Shown here one piece after another: positions 1 through 11,109 of a stretch of DNA of 64,000 nt. The DNA lies in NCBI GenBank assembly GCA_008704415.1, contig VXIS01000029.1, positions 124,001 to 188,000 on the forward strand, given 5' to 3'. Source of the DNA: Sphaerosporella brunnea (Eukaryota; Ascomycota; Pezizomycetes; Pezizales; Pyronemataceae). Under the pieces are notes generated by a model. That model searched no databases. It saw only the letters and a list, made by a program, of their open reading frames with translations, and was not told where the DNA came from. Numbering within the stretch: position 1 is the stretch's first letter; every line of letters starts with the position of its first letter. The position numbers were made by a program, and so were the translations under genes.

Positions 1-55
1 ACCAAGCCTACTCCTTCAAACGCCTGCCAAGAAAACATCCCCTACCAATGCCACT

Positions 56-374
56 CTAGTAGTGCGGGCCGCCCACTGTGCAGCCAGCGTGGGCGGGGTA
101 ATCGCAGTTCCAGCTGTTGGGGCTGAAGTCCAATCCAGCGGGGCAGTTAAACTTGACGGGTCCAGAGTAGTCACAGATGTAGAAGACATTGCAGTCGGCA
201 TCATCGGTCAAGAAGGTAGTTGGGTCGGTCGGGTGGATCTCGGGGCAACTGCAGAGACAGCTTGTAAGCGGGGGGGGAGACAGAATTAGAGATGTTGTGA
301 ACGTACGTTCCGCTGGGTGCGGCCGCGACGGAGGCTGCGAGGGCAAGGACGGTGGCGATGAGGGTGAACTGCAT
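56..374 (-). CDS. Secreted CBM14 chitin-binding protein, copy 1 (two exons)
   Basis: Predicted 86-aa extracellular protein with one peritrophin-A (CBM14) chitin-binding module. Exon 1 is 374-307 and exon 2 is 248-56; the intron (306-249) starts GTACGT and ends CTGCAG. The join gives a hydrophobic signal peptide (MQFTLIATVLALAASVAAA) followed directly by the module, and aligns residue for residue with the copy at 1956 (GTCPEI against GTCPPI). Six cysteines in CBM14 spacing are visible, with the core DCNVFYICDYSGPVKFNCPAG. Fungal CBM14 proteins such as Avr4 bind wall chitin and can shield it from chitinases; that role here is inference. An unspliced reading frame runs through the intron to an upstream start, but it lacks a signal peptide. 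A TATA box lies 122 bp upstream. Confidence 0.85.
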
Positions 375-495
375 TTTGATTGTTGTTCAAGGTAGTAGAA
401 GCCTGAAGTGCTTGGAAGGTTTTTGGATGCTTGTAGGAGATTGTTGAGGATGCTGGTGGATGGAGAAGAGACTGTTGGGTGGCGGGGAGGTGGGT

Positions 496-502
496 TTATA
501 TA
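496..502 (-). promoter_or_regulatory. TATA box of CBM14 copy 1
   Basis: TATATAA on the minus strand, about 122 bp before the start codon at 374. The matching position and motif upstream of copy 2 support a shared promoter design. Confidence 0.55.
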
Positions 503-559
503 CACTTCAGTTTTCCAACACGATGAAGCGTTTTTCGTTGACGGAGCAGCCGTGAACAA

Positions 560-1534
560 ACATCATCATGAGATCATGAAATGATAAGAATAGCAACGAC
601 TGAGAATGGCGAGAGCCAGCCTGGATCCGGACGGTGTCTGACTTCACGATGCTGGTAGCTACTATGAGTCTACTCTAGCTTCTGTACACGGAGGTTTCGG
701 AAATAGATTTGCCCAGAGCGAGTGATGATGCTGCGCCCCGAAAACGAACTGCCCTGCCGTCGTACACAGCCTAAAGTGCTTTTTCAGTTCCAGATTGTCA
801 GGCAACAACCCATGTTTCCCGAAGCCGCGCCTTGTTGATCATTGCTCCACATTGTCGGGTATAGCGGATCCACGTATTGGTGCTTCTCTGCGCATGATCG
901 TCGCTGAGAGAGAATTGAAATGGTGAGAGCCTGAAGACTTCATGATCACCTCGAGGCTAGAGCCTCTTGTCAAAGAATCTTTTGGCTTCAACCATTTTGT
1001 CTCTTCAACGTCACCGCCGAGATCCCAGAGCCAACAACGCCCTGAAAGTGCATCGAGTCAATATCTTGACCTCTCGTATTGACGGAACGTCGCGGCAGCC
1101 ACGATTAATCAACGGACCAATAAAGTGCGTCAATATGAGTTCATTTGGGCTACCTTTGCCTCAACACCGGTATAGCGGAAAGCCATCGTGTTTCGTCGAA
1201 TGACGTCCACTGGCACCTTGCTAAATCTAGGATCGTGGTACGGCTTCTTCACAGCCGAGTGCTGTTTTTGGCGTTCTGCCCATGGTCACGATGGACGTGC
1301 AGGTGAATAATGGGCTCACAAGTTTTTTTTTACCCCGCAAGTTGTGTGGTGTCCTCAGCCGCAGAATCCAAATGCGCAGTGGGCTATTTTGAGATCCGTA
1401 CATCCGAGCCATGTGTAACCATCATCGTTTGTCACTTAAGTGGTGGGTTAGGGCCGGGTATCGAGAGCTACTGTGGACATCAACACCAGCAAGACAACCC
1501 TCGATGAATTCATGGACGATACTGATACCGAGTG
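560..1534. other. Intergenic, no gene seen
   Basis: The shared promoter interval of the two divergent CBM14 genes. Short open frames here have no recognisable family and no codon-use support. Confidence 0.5.
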
Positions 1535-1810
1535 TGGCGACCACACGGTGTGCAGTCATTATGTAATGTCATATGTACGTTGCAGTCAGGGCGTTTGCTT
1601 TCATTCCGTGAAAAAAAAAAGCCAGATCAAATAGAGAGTCCGCCATCGCGCAAAAAAAACCTGTGAGCCACAGCGCCGCTCCAAAATGGTAGAGCTGTGC
1701 AGTCGCTTCGCTCCAAAATCCGACAGGTCGGAAATTTAGGGTTAGGCCTCCGGAAAACCCCACTAGAAAACGCCACCGGGAAACGCCACACCAACCTGAT
1801 TATAGGGATA
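1535..1810 (+). repeat. Upstream repeat of CBM14 copy 2 (related to 17373-17565)
   Basis: Carries a GTGTGGCGACCACAC-like palindrome, the string GTCATATGTACGTTGCAG and then CCTCCGGAAAAC with repeated CGCCAC blocks. The same blocks occur in the same order at 17373-17565. About 100 bp present here between the two halves (around 1605-1735) are absent or diverged there. Confidence 0.65.
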
Positions 1811-1836
1811 GATGAAGGCTACTCTGTTTCTGTCAG

Positions 1837-1843
1837 TATATAA
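1837..1843 (+). promoter_or_regulatory. TATA box of CBM14 copy 2
   Basis: TATATAA 119 bp upstream of the start codon at 1956. Confidence 0.55.
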
Positions 1844-1955
1844 TCAATAGCCTTCCACCTCGAGCTCTTTTCCCCACCAACCAGCACTCCTCAAAGCCAA
1901 CATCAGTCCAATCCAAATCTTCCTCAAAAATTTCAACCCACCCAGAACACACAGA

Positions 1956-2228
1956 ATGCAGTTCACCACCGTCGCCGTTCTCCTCGCGGCTGCCACTAGC
2001 GCCTTCGCATCAGTCATCCCTGAGAAGCGCTCTCCGTCGGGCACCTGCCCTCCCATCTACGACTATTCTCCCACCACGTTCCTCTCGGACGACAGCGACT
2101 GCAATGTCTTCTACATCTGCGATCACTCCGGCCCAGTCAAGTTCAACTGCCCGGCCGGGCTTCACTTCAGCCCTACCACTTGGGTCTGCGACTTTCCTAA
2201 CCGTGCGGGTTGCAAACACTACTACTAG
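1956..2228 (+). CDS. Secreted CBM14 chitin-binding protein, copy 2
   Basis: Intronless 90-aa protein: signal peptide about 1-19 (MQFTTVAVLLAAATSAFAS), a short spacer with a possible KR processing site (EKRSPSG), then one CBM14 module with six cysteines. It is clearly paralogous to copy 1, from which it differs in the spacer and in having no intron. The likely role is binding chitin in its own wall or that of prey or host; the sequence shows only the fold and secretion. A TATA box is 119 bp upstream, within a region repeated at 17.4 kb. The two genes are divergently oriented about 1.6 kb apart, so the pair is not a simple head-to-tail tandem. Confidence 0.88.
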   Translation: MQFTTVAVLLAAATSAFASVIPEKRSPSGTCPPIYDYSPTTFLSDDSDCNVFYICDHSGPVKFNCPAGLHFSPTTWVCDFPNRAGCKHYY

Positions 2229-3130
2229 GGCGTTTTTGCTTCCCAAAGAGCCTAGGCATAGGAGGCTTGTATTAATGTAACCGTTATGTTTTGTTTTGTT
2301 GTTTTTGCATTTTTGGATCGGTGGTCTGGGGAAACCGTTGCATTTACTGGTTGTACATATTCATGTAATCGACAATAGCAATTATATTATGCATCTTTTA
2401 GAAGCATACTCTATATGGTCGTGTCCGTCTGCTCGTGAATTGTGATCATTCAGCGGAGCGAGTGATCATTAATTCCGATGTGCTTAGATAAGCTACCGCA
2501 CTAGGGGCGTAGAGAACCCGGAACCGCCGTCACCGAACCGAGATTCCTTCTTGCTCAATGATATTACGGCATGTACTGTGCGGTTTCTTTCTTTTTTCCC
2601 GACCGTCTCGCAGATGAGATTGCCCCACTTTCATCGCGGGGGTGGTTTTCTCGACGCTCGGAGGGTTGCCGAATCAACTCATAAAAGACTCTGACCTTAT
2701 CGAACTGTGGCATGCACAGTCACATGAGCATCGAGTCAGTTACCTGTTGATCGGCTCTACGGGCCGTGCAGAGTATGTTTCTGCAGATACCTGCATCCGT
2801 GACTTGCGAAATCCCACACAACTTACCCCCCGCTTCTTATCGCCGGGCATCTTCTATGATATATAGGCCAACAGTCGGCCATTGCAGCACCAATTCGTTA
2901 CTCTGATGCTCAAAGACTCATTCAATCCGCCATGGTGAAGTAGCCCCGACACAGTCGTTGACTGGGCCGTGGAAACTTTCAAAACGGAAGTCTGGCAAGA
3001 TCCCCTTCGTGTCGTCTGTGTATGTAAGCTCTCCCCCAATCCCTTCGATGATAATTCTGTCAGACGCTAATTGCTCCTTGCTGAAGCCGACCAAAGCAAT
3101 TAATCTATCACCGCGGTGATACGCTCAACC
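2229..3130. other. Intergenic, nothing recognised
   Basis: 3' flank of CBM14 copy 2, then sequence without a supported gene. Confidence 0.5.
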
Positions 3131-3135
3131 TCTCA

Positions 3136-4165
3136 ACTTTGACGATGACGATGACATCGCCGATGGAAGGTGTGGTGCAGCTGGACACCTATCACTGGGT
3201 GGGGTAGAAAGCGGAAACCCGTGGACCGCATTATGAACTTTTCCCGGGCAAAAATGTCAGTGCAAAAAAAGGTGCTCTCTTTTTTCATAGCTAAATGTGA
3301 CTTTGTGGTGCAGAATCCCCCTTCCAAGGACGAATTCGGGAGAACCGATGAAGCCTTAACCATGAGTTCCGATGAGATCTCCGCTACAATTGATACCCGG
3401 CCCAAATCCTTTGGTATCCGATTCCAAGCAGGTGGTAAGTCGTTGACCGAGCTTGGATAGAGGTCTGTGGGACACGTCAGGAAGGGCGCACGCGTGCACC
3501 CAAACGTCGAGCTGGAAAATCCTGATGAAGGTGAGTGGTGGATGACATACCAGCTTCAGCTCGGTGTAGGAGAGAAGGTATATGGGTTAGGCGAGCGATT
3601 CGGGCCGTTTATCAAGAACGGACAGGTAGGGTGACATCTCAAAGCAAGATTTCTCGAGCTAATAACGTTTGCAAAGTCTGTTGAAATTTGGAATGAGGAT
3701 GGCGGGACTTCGTCTGAAATGGCCTACAAAAATGTGCCGTTTTATATTACTTCCAACAACTATGGGATCTTTCTCCCAACCGCAGGCCTAGTGTGCTACG
3801 AAATACAATCGGAACGCACGACACGCGTCAATATCACCGTACCAGGAGAAGCGATGTCGATGATGTTAATCTACGGACGGACACCCACCGAAATAATACA
3901 GAGATATGGGAGAATCACCGGCACACCTGCCTTGGTGCCCCCATGGACTTTTGGACTGTGGCTGACCACGAGCTCCTTGACCAATTATGACGAGCAGACA
4001 GTCAATGGATTCTTGGATGGAATGAATGAAAGGTTTACAAACCTCAGAATACCGCAAGAGGTGATGCTAAGCGTTCCGGAACAGGAAAATTTCCTTGTCA
4101 GTCTTCCACTTGGACCGCTTCTGGATGAAGGGATTCCAGTGGTGCGTTGAAAACAGGAGGGGATT
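3136..4165 (+). pseudogene. Decayed GH31 alpha-xylosidase-like gene
   Basis: Pieces of a glycoside hydrolase family 31 (YicI/alpha-xylosidase type) protein are read in order. The segment around 3484-3626 contains LGVGEKVYGLGERFGPFIKNG. An intron with GCTAATAAC branch site ends near 3677, after which SVEIWNEDGGTSSEMAYKNV and the ALVPPWTFGLWL block follow (to about 4060). Finally VFHLDRFWMKGFQWC is found in another frame near 4110-4150. The copy is broken: an in-frame TAG at 3205-3207, at least two frame changes, and no catalytic nucleophile region or C-terminal half after about 4165. An intact enzyme would release xylose from xyloglucan oligosaccharides; this one cannot be functional as read. 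Confidence 0.75.
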
Positions 4166-4169
4166 TAAG

Positions 4170-4917
4170 GCAATATTGGCGATGCTGTTGGCTGGTTTTT
4201 TTCCTCCTGGCTGTCGTCGGCTCAGCCGAGGACGGCGAAACAAATCTTGCTGAGATTTGATTTCATCGGTGCGCTTCACGATTCAAGGCCGAACAGTTCC
4301 CATCCTTCATGGTCTAGCGTGCGTTGCGTAGAGTTCTGGTCCCCCCGTCCAGGACTAGCACCTAATGCTCAGCGTTCGCGCGTTTGATCACTCGGATTGC
4401 AGCGGTGAACGAGTGATCTGCGGTGAAGCGCTCAACTCACACTATCTACGTGAGATATTCGCGATGAAATGGACAGCTTGATGCCGTTATGATTGTTCCT
4501 CGCCAGGGCGACACTGTCTGCGCCGCTATCAAGGTGAAGGAGGCGGGTATGGCCGTTGCGCTTCTCGATTTCTAGCTCATATGTGGTGAAAAATGAGCCC
4601 TGCCGAAAAGTGAACACAAAGTCTCTCTGGCTGCAGCTAAACAGATCGTTCAGCCTGTAAAACGTCGGTTTCTCCTTCCTAGACTCCTTGTCGATCATCA
4701 GGACTCAAGAGCGAGTGAGCAAACGTGCGTGCCGCTCGCCGTAGGAAAAGCGAGAATCAGGAATCCTCACGAGAAATCTATAAAGAATTACTGTTTCTAA
4801 AAGAATAGATGCCGTTTGATTCGATCTCAATTAATGGCACTCCTGCAATAACCTTCTCGTCGTCGCGACGCTTGGCAGAACAGACCTCCGCGCCTCCCGC
4901 GAAATATAAGTACATGC
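4170..4917. other. Intergenic, nothing recognised
   Basis: An 88-codon minus-strand frame at 4432-4698 matches no family that I recognise and may be chance or decayed 3' sequence of the GH31 gene. Confidence 0.4.
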
Positions 4918-5876
4918 TTAACCAGGATAAACCAGTGCCCAGACCTTTCCTCCTTCTTCGCGTCCCCACCTCTGACTCTCATTGGCGTACTCTGGCTGCT
5001 TCCGCAGATATACAGTGTCTAAGCTGCATTCGCCGGTTTCGCCAGTCATCTCATCGTTATCGACGAACATGTTGAACGCCTTGAGAACAGTGCTCATGGG
5101 GGTGATGTGTTCCTTCGGCCATGCATCGATTAGGCCAGGCGGCGCCAATCCAGTCGGCACGAAAGCGGGAAGCACGGCGTTGATGGTGATCTTTTCCTTC
5201 GCCAAGATAGGAGCCATGGAGCGGGTGATTCCAACCAACTTTCCAAGTCTGTTAGCATCTTGAAGTTGATTTTTTTTTTTTTTTTATTTTTTTTTTTGGG
5301 GGGGGGGGGGGGGAGCGGGATTACCCCGTGCTTGCAAGCTGTGTATTGTGGTACTCCAACCAGCGCGTACAGCCCTGCGTCAGAGCTGGTAAGCACGATC
5401 TTTCCACCGCGCCCTTCATTCTTGCGGAAGTAGTGTGTCGCCAATCGGATGCCGTAGAACACAGCAACGAGGTTCACATCCACAGTCTTCAAGTTTGGCT
5501 TCACGGGGTTTCCATCCGCATCGGCTGTCGGCCCGAAGAAATCCTCTTTGTCGTCGATACCCGCGTTTAAGGCTACAAAATCGATGCGGCCCCAGGTTTT
5601 GAAGGCTCCGCCAAAGGCCGCCGCTTGCGATTCCCACGAGGAAACGTCGCTGTGGAAATAGACCGCGGAAGGCCCCAGCTCGCTGGCGATCGATGGACCT
5701 GCTTGTGAGATGTCGAGAAGCGCTACGCGCCAGTTCTTTGCCAGGAGATCTTTGGCCAGGGCTAGTCCCATGCCGCTGGCGGCGCCTGTAATCTAGGTAT
5801 TCCATGTCAGAGCCCGTAGGCTAACTATCGGGAAAGACAAACGCACCAGTGCAACGAGAGAGTCCGAGTCAGCCAT
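4918..5876 (-). CDS. Short-chain dehydrogenase/reductase (15-PGDH-like), three exons
   Basis: Classical SDR, 272 aa. Exons: 5876-5847, 5792-5325 and 5238-4918, all joined in frame. Exon 2 opens with the nucleotide-binding ITGAASGMGLA motif, and has LNAG, the catalytic serine region VLTSSDAG and the active-site YTACK. The third exon continues KHG|LVGITRSMA as in the family. NAD(P)-dependent oxidation or reduction of an alcohol/ketone is expected; the substrate cannot be told. Resemblance is closest to the 15-hydroxyprostaglandin-dehydrogenase-like group common in fungi. Oddity: intron 2 (5324-5239) is filled by a long T-rich run followed by about 18 G on the plus strand, which would be assembly-sensitive. 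No neighbouring pathway genes are evident. Confidence 0.82.
5264..5314. repeat. Poly-T then poly-G homopolymer inside SDR intron 2
   Basis: About 28 T (one A inside) followed by about 18 G on the plus strand. Lies wholly within intron 2 of the minus-strand SDR gene, between donor and CTAAC branch site. Confidence 0.9.
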
Positions 5877-7064
5877 GAAGATCGAGGTGTCAAGGTCTGT
5901 TTCCGGGTCGCTGATCGTAAGATTCTGAGATTCTCGGGCTGGCTTTCTTATTCTCCCGCTGCGTCCACATGGCGGGGAACCCATCCCATATGGCGGGGTG
6001 GATCACGTCGTTACACAAGAAGGTGGTGGAGAGTCGTCGGCACCCTTTTCGGGCATATTGGTGATCTGCAGCGTCGCGGAAACATGGCACATAACGGTAT
6101 TTTTGCAAAGTCCGAAATCCGAAGCCGAGACGGCAGGTGACTGCAGACATGTGTACTCTAGATACAGTACAAATGCAACAGCTTGCCGGTCGATCAGGGC
6201 TCCCAATGCTTTGCCAGCATGCATGGCGGCGATTGCCGCAGAAGCTTTGATTACTGTGCGGCAGAGCTTCAAAAACGCGGGCATGCAGGTGATCGATGTG
6301 GAGCCCACGGATACGTGGTAGCGAGGTAACGGCTTTTCCGTAACCGAGACATTGCCGTCCAGACCACAGATGCAAGCCCAAGCAAGACGTCGACCACCAC
6401 CAAAGAAAGACTTTGCGGCCGTTTGTTCTGTTCAGATGCTAGGTTGTTTGACCCCCACAGCATTCGCAGGCAGAACCGGACTTGTCAAAGGAACCGCCGT
6501 GGTCTCCAGCCGGCTGCCGTCGCTCAAAGCTCGAGCCGGTTAGGGCCGAGCTACTGTACCTTGAATGGCTAATGAACCTCACCAATTGGCTGCGGCCATC
6601 GCCGTCGGGGACGACAGCAGAAACCCCCCGCCCCACAGATCCACTTGAGCTCCCCGAATCAGCACCCCGGGATCTCGGATCTCGCTTTCTCCTCCCCGCC
6701 ATTTCCCCAGCTCCACAGAGATGTCTTTGTGTTTTAGTAACTATGCATTGCTTTCTTGGTCCCAAGCCCGCGATAAGCATTACCAATGGATTGGTTTCTG
6801 GGGGCCCTGCAGAATGGGATGCTGCGATGCCTGCTAGATACTGGGCTGGGAACTACATACAAGCTTGCGTAGTTCATCCAAGCCCGGCCGATGTGGAGTA
6901 ATGCGTGGCAAGCTTTAATCTTCCCCAGCAGTCTGTCTACTCTCGCCAACAAACCTCCTCCTTCCCACGCAATTTAGAAAGAAAGTGGATCAACAACTCG
7001 CAATTCAACCTTCGCCGGATTCGATATACACAGATCGTATGACCTCACGCAACCCCGGAACACA
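5877..7064. other. Intergenic, nothing recognised
   Basis: Common upstream region of the SDR (minus) and zinc-finger regulator (plus). Open frames at 6003-6308 and 6482-6901 look like shadows in GC-rich DNA. Confidence 0.45.
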
Positions 7065-9837
7065 ATGATGCAAGTACAGTCGCAACAGTCGAAGAAACAT
7101 GACGCGGCGGCGGCCTTCCAGCATATTTTGACGCTCTCGACATCCGCCGTGGCGCAGGCAGCGCAAAAGCAGAAGAGAAGCTACAAGTGCGGCCACTGCA
7201 GCACCGCTTTCAGGAGGAGCGAGCATTGTGTCCGGCATGAACGCTCCCGTGAGTTGCATCTGGGTTCTCCTAGAAACCAGCTGAAGAAGCTTATACACTC
7301 CCCAGATACTCTGGAAAAGCCGTTTGGGTGTTCCGTTTGTGGCTGTCGTTTCTCAAGAAAGTAAGGCTCTAGCTTGAATTTCCCTGACAAGGGAGCTGAT
7401 GGGTTTTGGTTCTGATAGAGATCTGCTTGTGAGACACGAACGAACCGTACACAGTAGCAGCCGTACCGTAATAGCGGATTCAAGTAGACCTGCAAAGCGT
7501 CAAAGAACCAATTCACTCCCAGGGGATGCGCTTGAGTTGGTCATCAGCCCCGCAGCTGTCGCGCCGAACCAGCAAACAACGGCAGATGGCCGAGTCGACA
7601 TCACCGCCATGCCCCGTCGTGCGAGCGAGTGTTTTGTCGATCTTTCTCCCATATCGCCGACGGAAATCCAGGCCGATGCCAGAAGGAGTTCGGTTTTCTC
7701 CAGCCATGATGGGGCACAGCCGCTGACACCCCCAGAATCGGATTCCTCCGACCACACGGTCCGCAACAGGACCACATCGCCACTGCTTAGCGAGAATAAC
7801 AAAATGGACTTTGGAGGGATGCAAACTGATATGGATTTCTCGATATTTTTCCAGGCTGGTGACAGCAAAGACGATGGTGCTCTTGGGTCTGAAGGTCTCG
7901 GCCAGAGTTTATTCGCCTCTGTCACGGCCGCGATTAACGGCACATTCTCGGAATCAGAGCAACAATTCGCGGGTTTCGAACCGCTTGATGGTATACGGGA
8001 AGAAACATCACCTCAGGATAGTTCAATGACAGACCTCTTCCGGGAAGCTGCGGTAGATGGGATGACCCCAATTGAGGAATTCATTATTCCGCAAACTCCA
8101 GTGACTGCTATGCGCGAGCGAACTTCCAAGACCTCAAATTACCCCTTCGTCAGCTCAATGGCCAAAACGCAGACACCCAGCGTCGTCATCGACGATGCCA
8201 CACGCGACTGGATCATGCAGGATTTGGCAGCGTCGCATCCCCGAGAGTTACTAAACACCTTTTGCTTGCCTAATGCTCGTGCTCTGCAGAGGTACTTAGA
8301 CAGTTATTTTAAGAGCTTTCACAAGACATTCCCTATTCTTCATATGCCCACATTTTACCCAAAAGGGACCAAGGCACTACTTCTTCTTTCTGTGTGTTGC
8401 ATCGGTGCTCAGTATTGCTTGGAAAAGAGAAGGGCGCGGTATCTTTTCGAGTGGACAAAGCGATTCTTGACCATCGAAGATGTCAAATGGAAGCGAGTGG
8501 AAGTGGAGCGGAAAACCTGGCTGGTGCGAAGCAAGCTTCTGCTTGGGTTCTTTGGAATCTGGGGCGCAGAAAGAGAGCTCGTCGCTGATGCTCTCGCTGA
8601 GCAAGGCTCATATGCGAGCGTAAGTCTCAGCATCCATCTTTCTGCACAGCTTCTCACTTCTACAGTATTTCCGTCACGCACAGAATGTGCTTCTGCGGCG
8701 CGAGGAGATCCCATTAGAACAACAGACATGGCGAGATTGGGTGGATATCGAGTCCTTCAAGCGTCTCTGCTATGGCATTTTTTCCCTCCAAGCGATTATA
8801 TCCATCACTTTCAACCTTCAGCCAGCAGTTTGCTGCTCCGACTTGCGGCTTCCTTTGCCCGCCGCTGAAGATTTGTGGGAAGCTGTAGACGCGAATGCTT
8901 GGGAATCAAACCGCAATATTTTGGCCCCTGGCCTCTACTTCGAAGAAGCAATGGAGTATTGTTTTGGCGCCAATTCTCAGGGCGATCCTTCCAGCCCCGA
9001 GTGCGGCCCCACCGCGTTCGGCGGACTTATCCTGGTTTACGGTCTTCTGCTGCAGCAGTGGCAAGTCACCCAGTGCCGGCAATCTCTTCAACTATTTGGC
9101 TTCACAACACCCACGATATCTCCATTCACCATTGCACAGGAATCCGAAAAACTACTTGGACGGCTTCATAAGTGCTTGATCTATACGCACCAAAACATCG
9201 GTTCTACTGCTGGCGGCTTGCTTTGGTTCGCCGCTGCGGGTCTGCTTAGACAAGCCTACATTCGACAGTTTACACAGTTCGATCAAGCGTCAGTACGGAT
9301 GCGGACAATCATACGTCCGGACGAGGCCAGTGTGGATATGGAAGCAGTGATGAGATATGTTATGGGCGGAATTGCACGATGCAGTGCCGTCACTCGAGCT
9401 GCCGAGAAAGCGACAGAGGCCCTTGAGATGCCTATCCGGGCGGGTCACTTCATGGTGTGTAAGACAGCGGCGCTGATGTGGAGCGTGGACCACGTTATCG
9501 CGGGATGGGACTGCAGTTCGTACCCGCTCCATTTATTTCGATGCAGCAACATGCTAACGTTGAAGCAGTCCTTTTTCTGCTCAGGTGGATGTTCACTCTA
9601 GAAACGCGTCCCCGCTGTGATTGGGATGGGGAGGAAGTCAAGGTTTACAACAATATACAACGGCTGCTGGAAGAGACGGATCTGGACTTGAATACTGACG
9701 GGCCGATGACACCGAGTCTGGCGGCGCTGTTTGGGGACCTGTTGGCAGATACGTGGGTGTGGGGAATAACATGCGCTCTTGGGAACGGCATGAGGATGCT
9801 CTCGGAGCGCTTACAGGCTGCACATGATGGTTTCTGA
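7065..9837 (+). CDS. C2H2 zinc-finger plus fungal-specific transcription factor
   Basis: 852-aa regulator from five exons: 7065-7248, 7306-7360, 7419-8619, 8666-9515 and 9569-9837 (the last acceptor could be 9566). Two classical C2H2 fingers lie at residues 42-62 (C42, C45, H58, H62) and 70-91 (C70, C73, H86, H91). The linker HTLEKPFGC is restored only when intron 1 is removed, and RKDLLVRHERTVH only when intron 2 is removed. A disordered stretch follows, then an all-helical fungal-specific domain (PF04082 type) from about residue 270. This architecture occurs in Adr1-like regulators of carbon use; targets are unknown. The last intron has a weak donor (GTTCGT) but a perfect GCTAAC branch site. 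Two adjacent ATGs (7065, 7068) can start it. Confidence 0.83.
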
Positions 9838-11016
9838 GCTTTTCACTTTTGGTTGCATTTTCTTGTCTCTGTTTTATTTTTTACGGGTGAATGAGGCGTT
9901 TGGATGCGGGAGGTTTTCTGTTTTCTGCCGTGAGTTGATATGTAATTGCCCCACTTCCGAGTGCCGAACAGACTTGCAGCGATCCAATGGCCATCATGAT
10001 CATCTCGAGTGCTATTTAGCGAAGAGTAGAATGCACCATCAAAAACATCTGCGCGGGGCTCTGGATTTCTTTCCTTCGGTACTCATTAAGCGAGTAAGCG
10101 AGTAATAATTGCCCCGGATCTACAAGTTCCGGAGTGTACTAGTACTAGTACATATTTCGGGGTAGATGCAAGAGATGCCTGCAGGAACGTTTGGGAGTTT
10201 GATATTTTCCGGGATCACTCGCTACCCCAGGTTTTGCGGTGTGCGGGGAACCCCGCATTGCGGAGGACCCCGGGCTCGGCTGCCAGAGGCCGAGTGCTAG
10301 CTTGTGAGTCACCAGCAGGCGCCCGAACCTACCAGAGGGAAAATTGGGTAATGTTTTATGATTGTCCCCCAATGGACACCAGCGCGCTGACACAATTCAA
10401 AGGCCGCTCTAGATGAGCGCTTTGTCGCGTCGTTGCCTATTTACTCATGTACTTATTTGGTTACTCTTATGCGTATGCAAGCGTGTTTATTTGTCCGCGC
10501 TGTGTGGGTTGGGGCTCCCTCCGCCTCACCCAAGCCATATCCTGGCCGAGGTTTTATTGGTGTTATCGCAGGCGGCCACCCCTGTATCGAGAGGAAGGAG
10601 ATAGAAAGAAGGAAATCTCGGGGATCTAACGTTCGGGCCAAGTCTGCAGTGGAGGCAACCTAGGAAGTATATATTCTTCGCACTCGCATCTACGTGCCCG
10701 CTGCCAGTGAAGAACTCGGAGCGTGAAGTACGAGTCGCTATATCGTTGTCAGCGAGCCAGCCACGGCGGCTGGCTGGCTATTGACAACACTGTCAGAATA
10801 TGAAATCCACAACGGGTCTTGGTATTCGTCATGACCCTCCTCGTCCTGATTAAAACTAGGCTGGTTGTTGTTGAACTTTGGTGCTGAAGGGGATATCGGT
10901 AGGTCTTCTTCCTCGATATGGCTGCACTACTGTCGGAGACGGCTGCATTCACGGAATATCACTCAGTCTCATTCGTTTGGATGGCCGATGCGACACAACT
11001 GTCAAAATGACGTCAC
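9838..11016. other. Intergenic, nothing recognised
   Basis: 3' flank of the regulator and 5' flank of the Rrt8-like gene. Contains a short (CTAGTA)-like repeat near 10138-10151 and no supported gene. Confidence 0.45.
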
Positions 11017-11109
11017 ATGATGATGATGACATCACAGAGACATGTCTCTTTCGCCAAACCATCTCCCCCAAACTTCCCCAAGCTTGCAAAAAGGCTATCA
11101 CCATCCGCA

